NCBI GenBank assembly: GCA_963791455.1
Contig: CAWBSM010000004.1
Span: forward strand, 186,001 to 250,000
DNA length: 64,000 nt
Direction: 5' to 3'
Source: Bog-473 sp963791455
GTDB taxonomy: Bacteria > Actinomycetota > Acidimicrobiia > Acidimicrobiales > RAAP-2
The notes beneath the pieces are model-generated. The model did not search any database. It saw only the letters and a list, made by a program, of their open reading frames with translations, and was not told the origin of the DNA. Below, one piece after another: positions 33,740 to 42,943 of the stretch (the stretch's first letter is position 1; each line of letters starts with the position of its first letter). A program made the translations under genes and the position numbers.

Positions 33740-34089
33740 CCCGGCACGACCTTTGAGCAGCGACGAAGCATCTTGCGGCATTTCAGCATCAGTTGTGATG
33801 AAACGGGCAGCTTCGAGATCGTCGCACGATCTGTCTCCGTGAAACGGGTTGGCTGAGCCAGAGCAACTGCGGGGCGGTAACCCACCCAGAGGAGTCGAGG
33901 GTCCTGGCCCGCTGACACTGCGCCAACCGACCTCCGGGCACGGTGGCAACGCCAGATTCGATGAGGAGGGTCAACGTCACGGTGTCGAAGCACCCGAGTC
34001 GTCGTTCGGGAGTTGTTCAGTGAAGACGGGTGACCATCACCTCGGGCCGCTGATGGGGCGGGGTCGGGGTCGACACCTATGCTCGCCCG
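33740..34089 (+). other. Gap holding only a promoter box
   Basis: 350 bp with no recognisable gene. TATGCT at 34078-34083 ends 6 nt before the next GTG. Confidence 0.35.
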
Positions 34090-34842
34090 GTGAGCAGAGG
34101 CCGGTCCGTAATCCCCTTCGCCCTCCTCGCCATCACGTTGGCACTGGTCCTTGGAGCAGCCATTCTCGGCTTGCGTAACAGCCCTTCCCAGGACCAGATC
34201 GCCCTGCAAAACGCCGCCCAGAAGACCTCCGCGGCACCAGACTTCGCCTTTATCGTCTACAACGGAACCGGAGTCGCGAAGTCGGACCTCCCACCACTCA
34301 ATACGAGAGGCTTTGGCAGCTGGCAGTCACCCGACCGGTGGCAAGTTACGTTGCTTGACAGCAGCGGCCCTCTGTCGTCCGAAACGGCTATCGGGTCAAC
34401 TCTCTATCTTCCAGCGTTGCCAGGGCAGACGGTGGCTCTCAAACTGAGTTCGACTGCGCTCGATACCTTCGGCGATCCAGATGGCCCAGTGTTCCTCCTA
34501 CCGCCATTGGGTCTTCTCAACGGTGCGATACAAGTGAGTCGACACGGCGATACTTACTCGTTTCTCGTTCCGCAACTCGACCTCGTAAGGGGATGGGTGG
34601 CGTATGCCCCTCTTTCTCGCGCCACGCTCAGCCCACCGCACAATGTCGCCCTCAACACGCCAGCACAAGCGCAGGTCGTGGATGGCTACGTCGTTGCGCT
34701 GATTTTTCCTCAGGGCATCCACGCTACGAATCACCCGCATATAGGTCCTGTGGCATGGAAGCTGTCTCACTTTGGTGCTGCCCCATCGGTCACCACCCCA
34801 GTGACACGAAGAGTTACCGTCCCGACGATTCCCAGTGGATGA
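34090..34842 (+). CDS. Membrane-anchored hypothetical protein
   Basis: 250 residues from GTG, with TATGCT 6 nt upstream. One N-terminal helix (VIPFALLAITLALVLGAAIL) is followed by an outward beta-rich body. The pattern (FAFIVYNGTGVAKSD, TAIGSTLYLPALPGQTVALK) faintly resembles lipoprotein-like lipid-binding domains, but there is no lipobox. A Thr/Pro-rich C-terminus ends the protein. Function unknown. Confidence 0.55.
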   Translation: MSRGRSVIPFALLAITLALVLGAAILGLRNSPSQDQIALQNAAQKTSAAPDFAFIVYNGTGVAKSDLPPLNTRGFGSWQSPDRWQVTLLDSSGPLSSETAIGSTLYLPALPGQTVALKLSSTALDTFGDPDGPVFLLPPLGLLNGAIQVSRHGDTYSFLVPQLDLVRGWVAYAPLSRATLSPPHNVALNTPAQAQVVDGYVVALIFPQGIHATNHPHIGPVAWKLSHFGAAPSVTTPVTRRVTVPTIPSG

Positions 34843-35073
34843 TCCAGGCTGGGGGAATCGGGCTGGTCGAGAGCAGGGAGTCGGCACCTTTCATCGCGAC
34901 GCGCGCGTGATGTGGGTGGCGGGTTCGTGACGCAGATCAACGTGCCGGTCACTGGGAGAACCTGATACAGCCCGTGGTGCCCCACAGCCCGCTGACGTCA
35001 GGCCGACTTGTGTACAACTTGGACCAGAAATCATGCCCTCAACCGGTGGACTGGGACACTCTGGTCGCCCTGA

Positions 35074-35346
35074 TTACGCCCAGACTTCCACCTCATGTAC
35101 ACCACTCGCGACTATCTGTGGACCCCCTGCAGGGGTCAGCGGACCGATCGCAGTCCTGGCGTGGTCTTCAGTGTCGAAGACGACGACACACGTGCCGGTT
35201 CCGGCAAAGTCGTTCATCCATAACCCCGTTTCGAACCCAGGCAGAGCCTTCGCTTCAGGCAGCACGAACTCATTGAGGATCGTGTGTCTGTGATCCCTGT
35301 CAGAGTCACGATCGATCTTGACCTGGATCACAACGGCGTAGGCCAT
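35074..35346 (-). CDS. Small ferredoxin-fold (ABM-like) protein
   Basis: 90 residues starting MAYAVVIQVKIDRDSDRDHR. The alternation of strand, helix, strand (LPEAKALPGFETGLWMNDFA, CVVVFDTEDHARTAI) fits the antibiotic-biosynthesis-monooxygenase-like dimeric alpha-beta barrel. These often act as small monooxygenases or binding proteins. Substrate unknown. Confidence 0.6.
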   Translation of the reverse strand: MAYAVVIQVKIDRDSDRDHRHTILNEFVLPEAKALPGFETGLWMNDFAGTGTCVVVFDTEDHARTAIGPLTPAGGPQIVASGVHEVEVWA

Positions 35347-35406
35347 CCAACGTCACCTCCGGCATGGGCTCATTGCCATGATGGCACCGCCCGTCGTTTG
35401 CTTCAT

Positions 35407-35631
35407 TTATTGTCCGCTGCACCCCGAGCCGGCGATCAGGGGCACCGGGTCAGCGCGATTATGGGCGGACATTCGGAGACACGTCGGCTCCCCCGCCGGA
35501 GTCGCGGGTCCGTCGTTACGACTGCCGTCTTCCTCCTCGAACCGGGGGCGAACCTCATGATCGAGGTGGGTGGTCAGCTTGTCCAAGAGACTCCGGTCGG
35601 CGGTGAAGAGGTTGAGCCGCACGTGCTCCAT
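35407..35631 (-). CDS. Short hypothetical protein, possibly a remnant
   Basis: 74 residues. Only the first 37 (VRLNLFTADRSLLDKLTTHL, EVRPRFEEEDG) look protein-like and recall a monooxygenase-type dimer subunit. The rest is unconvincing. It may be a fragment related to the neighbouring ABM-like gene. Confidence 0.22.
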   Translation of the reverse strand: MEHVRLNLFTADRSLLDKLTTHLDHEVRPRFEEEDGSRNDGPATPAGEPTCLRMSAHNRADPVPLIAGSGCSGQ

Positions 35632-35741
35632 CGCATCCCAGCGTGCGCCGTCATCACGCGACCGCGTGGAAGAGCGCCGGCCGGTGCGATCCTACGAGAT
35701 CGCGGGGGGTGTCGCCAGCGGTGCTCGGCCATGCTGACGCG

Positions 35742-36662
35742 ATGGCAAACATCTTGCTGCAGACGACCATCGTGGACATCCCCGACGACTGGAACGTCGG
35801 GCGGTTCTCTCTCCTCGCCGACGAGATGGCACGCGCTGGTCACGAGGTGACGGCCCGCAACCGTGACCAGGCGACCGACGACTCGGTGCTGAGCGTGCTC
35901 GACACGCTCGACTACGACCAGCTCTGGCTAATGGCCGTCGACACCGGCCACGGGCTCTCGCCCGGCGACTCGGCGGGGATCATGCGCTTCCGCGGGCGCG
36001 GTGGCGGGTTGCTGACCGCGCGCGACCACCAGGACCTCGGCTCCTGTCTCGTCTGCCTCGGTTCGATCGGCCAGCTCAACCACTTCCACAACCAGAATCC
36101 CGAGCCGCACGCCCGTCGTGACGATCAGGACAACCCGAACATCTCGTGGCCGAACTACCACTCGGGCGCGAACGGTGAGTACCAGCCGGTCATGGTCGAC
36201 GAACCGGCGCACGAGCTGCTCCGGACCGACCGGAACCCCAGCGGCCGCATCGAATGGTTCCCGGCCCACCCCCACGAGGGTGCGGTGTCGGCGCCGCCGG
36301 AGTACGACTTCGCGCAGGTCGTCGGCCGGGGTCGCAGCACGGTCAGCGGCCGTACGTTCAACCTGGCGGTCGCCCTCGACGGCGAGACGATGGCCGACGG
36401 CGGCCCCGCGGGCCGGGCAGTGGCGTGCTCGACCTTCCACCACTTCGCCGACATGAACTGGGACATCGACGCCGGCGCGCCGTCGTTCGTGACCGAGCCG
36501 CCGAGCGACGAGATCAAGCGAGATCCCTCCCGTCTCGAAGTGTTCAAGGACTACGTGCGAAACATCGCCCGTTGGCTCGGTGCACGTGCCGAGCACAACG
36601 GCAACGCCAGGGAGAACGGCGACGTGCGCGCGCCACGGTCTGCAGCCCTCGCGGAGGGCTGA
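35742..36662 (+). CDS. ThuA/glutamine-amidotransferase-like protein
   Basis: 306 residues from ATG 35742; an upstream in-frame extension lacks homology. It has an N-terminal Rossmann-like half (LDYDQLWLMAVDTGHGLSPG, IMRFRGRGGGLLTARDHQDL) like ThuA-type domains. Later HPHEGAV and CSTFHHFADMNWD recall the second half. The GC content is clearly higher than that of the small genes around it. Function unknown. Confidence 0.55.
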   Translation: MANILLQTTIVDIPDDWNVGRFSLLADEMARAGHEVTARNRDQATDDSVLSVLDTLDYDQLWLMAVDTGHGLSPGDSAGIMRFRGRGGGLLTARDHQDLGSCLVCLGSIGQLNHFHNQNPEPHARRDDQDNPNISWPNYHSGANGEYQPVMVDEPAHELLRTDRNPSGRIEWFPAHPHEGAVSAPPEYDFAQVVGRGRSTVSGRTFNLAVALDGETMADGGPAGRAVACSTFHHFADMNWDIDAGAPSFVTEPPSDEIKRDPSRLEVFKDYVRNIARWLGARAEHNGNARENGDVRAPRSAALAEG

Positions 36663-36884
36663 CCCGGGGCCAGGTTCATTCGGGGGCGACGGCCTCGAAC
36701 ACCTCGAGGAGGTAGTCATCCACAGATGACCCTGCTCAATATCATGCACGACTAACGGCCCGAGGCATCCCCGAGGATTCGGTCGGGGGCAGCCAACTAC
36801 CGCGAACACTCACGTCATAGCCTGGGTCGAGCGGCATCGAGTGACGTCTAGCACGCGACGCCCTAGACAGTGGTAACGGGCTGC

Positions 36885-37139
36885 CTAGACGCCGAGTCGG
36901 GTGAGAATCCCCGCGACCGGACGGGTGAGGACGACGGGGATCGCCAGTCGCACCACTCTGCGAAGTGGTGCTGGGCGAACCTGAGTGGTGACGACAACGT
37001 CCGTAACCAGCGCGAGGGCCGCGGCGATCATCACCGCCCGCTTGCTTGCCTCCTGGGGATAGGCGATTGCGCTCGGGTCCACAGTGTCGATGCTACCGGG
37101 GTTGTCGATGATCGAACCGCGGTTGTAGCGACAACTCAC
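36885..37139 (-). CDS. Hypothetical membrane protein (weak)
   Basis: 84 residues at most; GTG starts are possible at 37139 or at an internal codon. One hydrophobic segment (AVMIAAALALVTDVVVTTQV) and a second moderately hydrophobic end. No family recognised and no ribosome site seen. Confidence 0.3.
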   Translation of the reverse strand: MSCRYNRGSIIDNPGSIDTVDPSAIAYPQEASKRAVMIAAALALVTDVVVTTQVRPAPLRRVVRLAIPVVLTRPVAGILTRLGV

Positions 37140-37184
37140 ATGATGTGGCGGCGGGAGGGGGCCACTGGGCCAGGGTCATCCCGG

Positions 37185-37385
37185 TCATTTCTCTCCCGTC
37201 TTCGGTCCCGCCCCACCTCCCCGCGACGCCTCCTCCCACGCCGCCGCGGCTCCCTCCAATCTCCTCCGCAGTGCTCGCGCCTTCGGGTCGTCGCCGTCAA
37301 TCTCCCCGCGATCAATAGCGGCCAGGAGCCGACGAATGGCAGCAACGGCTTCGGCAACGGTCGCGCGCGTTGGTGGTCGAGCCAT
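37185..37385 (-). CDS. Small helical hypothetical protein
   Basis: 66 residues from ATG 37385: MARPPTRATVAEAVAAIRRL, then AAIDRGEIDGDDPKARALRR and a Gly-rich tail. Two amphipathic helices; no known domain. Upstream in-frame residues look non-coding. Confidence 0.45.
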   Translation of the reverse strand: MARPPTRATVAEAVAAIRRLLAAIDRGEIDGDDPKARALRRRLEGAAAAWEEASRGGGAGPKTGEK

Positions 37386-37730
37386 GGGTCCATAGTGGCT
37401 TGATGGGGGTGCTGAATCGCGGACTCCGCTACCCGGCTCGGGGCAGCACACCGACCAGACCACCGGAAGTAGCCATGGGATGAACTCACCAACGCCCCAC
37501 CCTCGATAAGTGGACGGTGGAGGCATTTCTTACAAGAAGGTATTTCGTGGTGTCTCGGAGTCTCAGTTACCACCAGAGAGTTAGTTAGATCTCAACTTCA
37601 GGTGTAGAGGTTGTCCCGTCTATACAGTCTTCGCGACCGGAGGCGACTTATGGACTTCGTCGGGGGTCAGTCTTCGTCATCCAGGCGTGCCCCAGCGCGC
37701 GTACGCAAGCGGGTCATACACTTGCCCCCT
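37386..37730 (+). other. Gap with one promoter-like box
   Basis: 345 bp. TACACT at 37717-37722 lies 8 nt before the next GTG. A small palindrome TCTTACAAGA sits near 37528. No gene recognised. Confidence 0.3.
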
Positions 37731-37919
37731 GTGACCACCCAGAACCCGTATGACATCAACTGGGCCGAGGTCGCCGCCAGAGCCAAAGCCGATCTCGGTG
37801 ACGAGCAGATCACGCGCTTCAGCGACCGCTTTCGGATGATCGTGATGGTCGCCGCAGACGCACTACGCCCTGGCGACACCGAGGGGCTTCGATTCGGGGA
37901 GCCGACACTGGGCGCGTGA
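37731..37919 (+). CDS. Small hypothetical protein
   Basis: 62 residues from GTG 37731, starting TTQNPYDINWAEVAARAKAD after the initiator. TACACT 8 nt upstream suggests a leaderless start. Helical, charged, no family known. A longer upstream frame is possible but less protein-like. Confidence 0.42.
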   Translation: MTTQNPYDINWAEVAARAKADLGDEQITRFSDRFRMIVMVAADALRPGDTEGLRFGEPTLGA

Positions 37920-38005
37920 CTCAGTCCGGGGTGAACGGGGCACCCCCAATCGAGAGATGCTGACCAAGAGCAGGGGGAGGCCAAAGTCATCCCCCCAGGT
38001 CCACA

Positions 38006-38434
38006 ATGTTCACAGTGCGCCGCCTTCGATGGCTGGCCGTTGTAGTCGTCACCATGGTTGTGTTCGGGGTGGGCCTGGCCGGGTTGTTCAGCACCGGGGA
38101 CGGGACAGGACAGCCAACGGCTGAGAGCTGCGCCGTTACCACCACGACGCTTCGGTCGCTAGTTCCGACGAACTCAGCGCCTTCACTGAGAACACCTTCG
38201 GTATCTGGCAGTACTGCCGTTGTTCCCAACGTCGTTGGAATGGCGGCCCGAGCCAGCGGGTCCACCCAACCTGCGGTCGCAGCGATTGCCGCAGCCGGAC
38301 TGAAAGCCAGGCTGTTCACGGAAAGCGTCGGAGGGGACGGCGCATGGTGGTCGGTGGTGTCTCAGAGTCCTGCTGCCGGGTCGATAGTCCCGTTCGGAAG
38401 CGCCGTAGTGCTCACCACGCGGTACGGCTGCTAG
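38006..38434 (+). CDS. Membrane-anchored single-PASTA-domain protein
   Basis: 142 residues. An N-terminal helix (WLAVVVVTMVVFGVGLAGLF) and a Thr/Ser-rich linker precede a PASTA-like unit: VVPNVVGMAAR, AAIAAAGLKARLFTES, VSQSPAAGSIVPFGSAVVLT. PASTA domains bind peptidoglycan fragments or beta-lactams in kinases and PBPs. Here the domain stands alone without a kinase. It should sit on the outer face of the membrane. Confidence 0.7.
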   Translation: MFTVRRLRWLAVVVVTMVVFGVGLAGLFSTGDGTGQPTAESCAVTTTTLRSLVPTNSAPSLRTPSVSGSTAVVPNVVGMAARASGSTQPAVAAIAAAGLKARLFTESVGGDGAWWSVVSQSPAAGSIVPFGSAVVLTTRYGC

Positions 38435-38491
38435 CCCGTGGCCCACAGACCGAACCCCGGCCCTTAGCCAACTGGTCCATAGAATCGTCCT

Positions 38492-38680
38492 GTGCGGACA
38501 GCCTTTTCGATTTCGGATTTCGACCGCCGTCGAGAGGAATATGAAACCCAAGGCTTCAATCTCGTTGAATGGCACCTGGGCGAGCTATCGGAGTTGTGCG
38601 ACGGCCTGAAATCAGTCAATCACGAGCAAGTCGTCGTCGCTAACTTTGATCGACGCTCAGGAACCGGATTCGCTCGATAA
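38492..38680 (+). CDS. Small hypothetical protein, leaderless start
   Basis: 62 residues from GTG: RTAFSISDFDRRREEYETQG and so on. TAGAAT (38480-38485) ends 6 nt before the GTG. No family recognised. Confidence 0.42.
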   Translation: MRTAFSISDFDRRREEYETQGFNLVEWHLGELSELCDGLKSVNHEQVVVANFDRRSGTGFAR

Positions 38681-38742
38681 CCGGCACGAGCGAGCGCACC
38701 AACCCGAACTGGGGCGCGTATCCGCCAAGCTGACTTGATTCT

Positions 38743-39051
38743 CTAGATCGACTTGCGGAACTCGACCCCTTCACCAAGCAGGCGCGTGGTCTCGGTGATG
38801 TCGTTCACGGGGATTATTTCAAAATCCAAGTAGGTCCCGAACTTCGCCGGGGCTTCTGCGAGGGAATCTGGATTGTCGGTCTCGACGACTGCAAAACCGC
38901 CCGTACCGTCGAGGCGACCCAAGAACTGATGAAATGTCTCGTCGGAAGGCGGCGACCACTTCTCGAAGACCTCAAGCGTACGAGCTGCAGCAGCCTCATT
39001 GTCAGAGGCCGATCCACCGCTCCGAACCGTCCACGTCACCACGAACTTCAT
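38743..39051 (-). CDS. DUF3303 family protein
   Basis: 102 residues from ATG 39051 with AAAGGAG 7 nt upstream. MKFVVTWTVRSGG, RTLEVFEKWSPPSDETFHQF and GGFAVVETDNPDSLAEAPAK match DUF3303, a small ferredoxin-fold family of unknown function. It is the last gene inside the repeat-bounded segment. Confidence 0.8.
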   Translation of the reverse strand: MKFVVTWTVRSGGSASDNEAAAARTLEVFEKWSPPSDETFHQFLGRLDGTGGFAVVETDNPDSLAEAPAKFGTYLDFEIIPVNDITETTRLLGEGVEFRKSI

Positions 39052-39254
39052 TGCCGGACTCCTTTCGGTCAAGTCTTCATGACTCGGTCTGGTCTAGCAC
39101 CGCGAACTTGTCCTGCCAACCGGGATTCCGTAGTGGGGTCACGCTCAGGCGACAGCGCCCGTCGTGTCGCACGGGCGCAGGAGGAACACCCTGCCACTGC
39201 GCGACCAACACGCCACTCCGGGGCGTGACAGGTGCCTCGCTGATGCCACCGCTG

Positions 39255-39377
39255 AGTTCGTACCCTTGCCGACCGGCTCCACACCAGATGAGATCGCGCC
39301 CAGATCTCGCCCGGATCCGCTGCCGACAGACCGTTCACGCTGGATGACGAGCTGACCAGCGCACACGATGAAGGATG

Positions 39378-39390
<13 letters not shown>
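39255..39390 (+). repeat. 136-bp direct repeat, copy B (overlaps the tRNA-Asn 3' end)
   Basis: Partner of 29895-30030. Its last 13 bases are the 3' end of tRNA-Asn (positions 39378-39390). The rest is the DNA just downstream of the tRNA. It also contains GAGATC-TGGGCGC-GATCTC, a short hairpin on the minus strand. Confidence 0.75.
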
Positions 39391-39449
<59 letters not shown>

Positions 39450-39531
39450 AGGGTTGAGAAAAACAGGACTCCGAACGATATCAGCAGACCGCAGCCGAGC
39501 CATCGAAGGGACACTGGAATCCCCGGCGCGA

Positions 39532-40893
39532 TCAGGACTCTTCGAGGTAGTCCCTCAGCAGGTGGGCCGCATCGGGCCGGCGCAGCTTTGCCAGCGTCTT
39601 GGACTCAATCTGACGGACCCGCTCCCGGGTCACCCCGAACTCTCTGCCCACTTCCTCGAGCGTGCGGATCTTGCCGTCGTCGAGTCCGAAGCGGAGCCGT
39701 ACTACATCCTGTTCGCGCTCCGAGAGATGTCCGAGTGCTTCCCGCACGGCCGCATCCAAGAGAGATCGCGTCGCCGCGTCGTCGGGAACCACCGCTCCCC
39801 TGTCCTCGATCAGATCGGACAGATTGAAGTCGTCCTCGTCGCCGACCGGTTGCTCCAGGGAAACCGTGTCCTGATTGATGCGCAAGATCTCACGCACTCG
39901 TTCCATCGGAAGCTCGACGCGATGCGCCACCTCTTCGATCGTCGGCTCACGACCCAGCTCTTGGAGAAGCTGGCGCTGCGCCCACACGACCTTGTTGATC
40001 GTTTCGACCATGTGCACCGGTATCCGGATGGTGCGAGCCTGATCGGCGATCGCCCGGGTGATCGCCTGACGGATCCACCATGTCGCGTAGGTCGAAAACT
40101 TGAATCCCTTCGTGTGGTCGAACTTGTCGACGGCTCGCATCAACCCGAGGTTGCCCTCCTGGATGAGATCGAGAAACGCCAATCCCCGATTGCGATAGCG
40201 CTTGGCGATGGATACCACGAGGCGCAAGTTCGCCTCAATGAGCTCGTCCTTGGCCTTGAGCCCCTTGCGGACGAGGCGCCGGTCCCGGGACAGCCCGCCA
40301 GCGTCAAGCAGATCTTCGCTGGGACCCTCCCCCGTCAGCGCCAGCTCGTGGGCCGCCAGCCTCGCGGCCGCCGAACTCCCCTCCTCAATGGTCTGGGCGA
40401 TCTCTACTTCGAGCTCGGCGTTCAGCAACGGCACCCGGCCGATCTCCTTGAGATAGGTGTGCACCGGATCCTCGGCGCTGCCCGTCGACTCGCCGCTCGA
40501 GCTCGGCCGCTTGCCGTTGGTCTCTCGGCGGGTCTCGGGCTCGTCACTGCCATTGGTCCGATTACCGGCCCGGGTTACCTTGCGCGGCGCGATGTCGACC
40601 GGGAGGTCCTCCTCCTCGTCTTCGACGAGTGCGACACCCTCCGCTGTCACGCGATCGATCAATACCATCAGCACCTCGGGTGTCAGCTCGACAGTGTGCA
40701 ACGCCTCGATCAGCTGTGCCTGTGTGATGTGTCCCTTCACGCGACCGATCGCGAGCACCTCGTCAAAGTCGACCTGCGACACACCAGCGGGTAGCGCGAC
40801 GTGTGCAATAGAGGCAATGGAATCAGGAGACGATGTCGATGACGGCATCTTCACAACTTCGTCCTCGATCGCGATCGCAGAATCTTCGTTCAC
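39532..40893 (-). CDS. rpoD: Primary sigma factor RpoD/SigA
   Basis: 453 residues from GTG. An N-terminal region 1.1-like part (VLAIGRVKGHITQAQLIEAL) is followed by an acidic linker, then 1.2 (DPVHTYLKEIGRVPLLNAEL). Region 2 includes NLRLVVSIAKRYRNRGLAFL and FSTYATWWIRQAITRAIADQ. Region 3 holds RIPVHMVETINKV. Region 4 ends LEEVGREFGVTRERVRQIES. It directs housekeeping transcription. It follows dnaG by 16 nt, an arrangement like the classical primase-sigma pair. Confidence 0.95.
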   Translation of the reverse strand: MNEDSAIAIEDEVVKMPSSTSSPDSIASIAHVALPAGVSQVDFDEVLAIGRVKGHITQAQLIEALHTVELTPEVLMVLIDRVTAEGVALVEDEEEDLPVDIAPRKVTRAGNRTNGSDEPETRRETNGKRPSSSGESTGSAEDPVHTYLKEIGRVPLLNAELEVEIAQTIEEGSSAAARLAAHELALTGEGPSEDLLDAGGLSRDRRLVRKGLKAKDELIEANLRLVVSIAKRYRNRGLAFLDLIQEGNLGLMRAVDKFDHTKGFKFSTYATWWIRQAITRAIADQARTIRIPVHMVETINKVVWAQRQLLQELGREPTIEEVAHRVELPMERVREILRINQDTVSLEQPVGDEDDFNLSDLIEDRGAVVPDDAATRSLLDAAVREALGHLSEREQDVVRLRFGLDDGKIRTLEEVGREFGVTRERVRQIESKTLAKLRRPDAAHLLRDYLEES

Positions 40894-40909
40894 CCTCGCC
40901 CTGCCACCA

Positions 40910-42793
40910 TCACTCTCGAATCCTCCCGACCAACCACGCTACCAATCGATCGGCAGCGTCGCGCCCATTCGCCGGTTCTCCGAGTTGGTCCAGCCAGAGC
41001 CGTACTTGCGCCGTCTCTGCCGCCCGGGACTGCCACGAGTCATCCCCTGTGCGCGACTCCATCTCTACCTCTGCGAGGGCGCGTCGAACCGCCCCGCGCA
41101 AGAGCACGGTGACCACAGAATCAACCGGATCCCCCAGTTCGGGGTCTCCCGCCATCGGCTCCTCGACGATCACGCGTCGCAACAGGCTCGCCACCTCCGG
41201 TGACGCGGACTCAACTGCTTCGTGCGCGCTGTCGTGCTCCAAGAGCGCGACAAACGCCTGCCGTTGCAAGGGGTCGCCGAAGAGAGCCACGTGCACACGA
41301 TCAACTACATCATCGGGTCGGTGCACGGCCAACTTGAGCGCTTCGAGCCCCGGTCCTGGTCGCAAGGCCGCGGGAAGGGCACCGCCGCCGAACTGAGCAT
41401 CGCTCTCTTCTTCATACCCTCGATACTCGTCAGGCGGCGGCTCATCACGGCGGGTTCTGCCCCGCCGGCCCGCAACGTTCTCCACCGGCGGGTGCGCGCG
41501 GAGGTAATCGAGCCGATCGCGCAATCGGGCCGCATCGACCCGGCACCGGTCGGCCAGTTGCATGACGTACTGGTCGCGCACGAGGTCATCCGGGTGCTCT
41601 GCAACTGCCGTGAGAGCGGCCTCGGCCGCCCGTGCCCTTCCCTCAGCCGTCGTGAGGTCGCCCGCCCCCAGCATGCGGTCCACCCGGAACTGCAAGAACG
41701 GACGGGCTTCTTTGACGGCGCGGGCCAGCGCCCCCGGGTCGGTCCGGGCCAGGTCGCCGGGGTCGCTGCCGCCGGGCAGATCGGCCACTACCACGTCGAC
41801 CTCGTGCTTGCGCTCCCACTCGTAGACCCGCGAGGTCGCGCTCTGTCCTGCCGCATCGGCGTCGTAGGCCAACACGATGCGCTTGGCGAAGTTGCGCAGC
41901 AAAGTGAAGTGCTCCTCCGCCAGCGCCGTGCCACACGTGGCCACGGCCCAGGGCACGTCGGCCCGAAAGCAGCCGATGACATCGGTGTAGCCCTCGCAGA
42001 CGACGACCTCGCCCTGGGCGATGATTCCCTTCTTGGCCCAGTTCAGCGCGTAGAGGGTCCGTCGTTTCGAGTAGATCGGCGACTCTTGGGAGTTCTTGTA
42101 CTTGGGCTCGGGCCGCTCCGGCGGCGCCTGTCCGGACCGCGGCGGCAGGATGCGCCCACCGAGCGCCACCGGGCGCCCGGTGGGATCGCAGATCGGGAAG
42201 AGGAGACGGGCCCGGAAGAAGTCCTGCGCCCGGCCCCGACGGTTTACGAAGCCGAGGCCCGAGTCGGACAGGACCTTTTCGGGGAGGCGCAGCGCCTTGG
42301 CGAGGGCATCCCAGTCATCGGGCGCCCAACCCAGGCGGAACTGGCGCACGACGTCTCCGTCGTAACCGCGGGACCGCAGGTAGTCCCGGGCTGGACCGGC
42401 GTCGGCCGAGCGCAAGAGCCGCTGGTGATACCACTCCACCGCCCGCTCCATCGCGTCGAGCAATTCGGAGCGGCGCTTGTGGTCGCGCCCCGTCTCGTGG
42501 TCCTCGTGCAGCGTGATGCCGGCCCGGTCGGCCAGGAAGCGCACCGCGTCGACGAAGTCGAGGCCGTCCATAGCGCGCACGAAGGTGATCGCGTCGCCCG
42601 ACTGCTGGCAGCCGAAGCAGTAGTAGAAGCCCTCCTCAGCGTTGACGCTGAACGAGGGCGTCTTCTCGGTGTGAAAGGGGCACAGCCCGCTCCAGCGCCG
42701 GCCGACCTTCTTCAAGAGCGAGTGCTCGCTGATCAGGGCGACGATGTCGGTGGCCGCCCGGACCTGGGCGACTTCTTCGTCCGGTATCCCCAC
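40910..42793 (-). CDS. dnaG: DNA primase
   Basis: 627 residues from GTG. The zinc ribbon is CPFHTEKTPSFSVNAEE...YYCFGC in the first 65 residues. The catalytic core and TOPRIM follow (VVVCEGYTDVIG, RIVLAYDADAAGQSA). The C-terminal helicase-binding part is divergent with an unstructured, Arg-rich linker near residue 430. It primes replication. Likely co-transcribed with rpoD. Confidence 0.95.
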   Translation of the reverse strand: MGIPDEEVAQVRAATDIVALISEHSLLKKVGRRWSGLCPFHTEKTPSFSVNAEEGFYYCFGCQQSGDAITFVRAMDGLDFVDAVRFLADRAGITLHEDHETGRDHKRRSELLDAMERAVEWYHQRLLRSADAGPARDYLRSRGYDGDVVRQFRLGWAPDDWDALAKALRLPEKVLSDSGLGFVNRRGRAQDFFRARLLFPICDPTGRPVALGGRILPPRSGQAPPERPEPKYKNSQESPIYSKRRTLYALNWAKKGIIAQGEVVVCEGYTDVIGCFRADVPWAVATCGTALAEEHFTLLRNFAKRIVLAYDADAAGQSATSRVYEWERKHEVDVVVADLPGGSDPGDLARTDPGALARAVKEARPFLQFRVDRMLGAGDLTTAEGRARAAEAALTAVAEHPDDLVRDQYVMQLADRCRVDAARLRDRLDYLRAHPPVENVAGRRGRTRRDEPPPDEYRGYEEESDAQFGGGALPAALRPGPGLEALKLAVHRPDDVVDRVHVALFGDPLQRQAFVALLEHDSAHEAVESASPEVASLLRRVIVEEPMAGDPELGDPVDSVVTVLLRGAVRRALAEVEMESRTGDDSWQSRAAETAQVRLWLDQLGEPANGRDAADRLVAWLVGRIRE

Positions 42794-42943
42794 ACCCTGA
42801 CGGTACCGCGGCGTGGTCCCGCTCCTTCACGGTGGCCCTGTCCCCTTGGGGCGCGATCGGGGTCGTCGACGTCATCGGGGCCGTGATTGGCCTCCGGCGT
42901 TGCATCTCTGCCTCGTTGGCGACCGGAGCCCGGCTGCCCCGAC

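Noticed and set aside
39454..40794. Long open frame opposite rpoD
   Set aside because: It is a mirror of a highly conserved gene; high GC opens antisense frames. No domain signs.
41222..42886. Long open frame opposite dnaG
   Set aside because: Antisense shadow of the primase codon pattern, no recognisable protein features.
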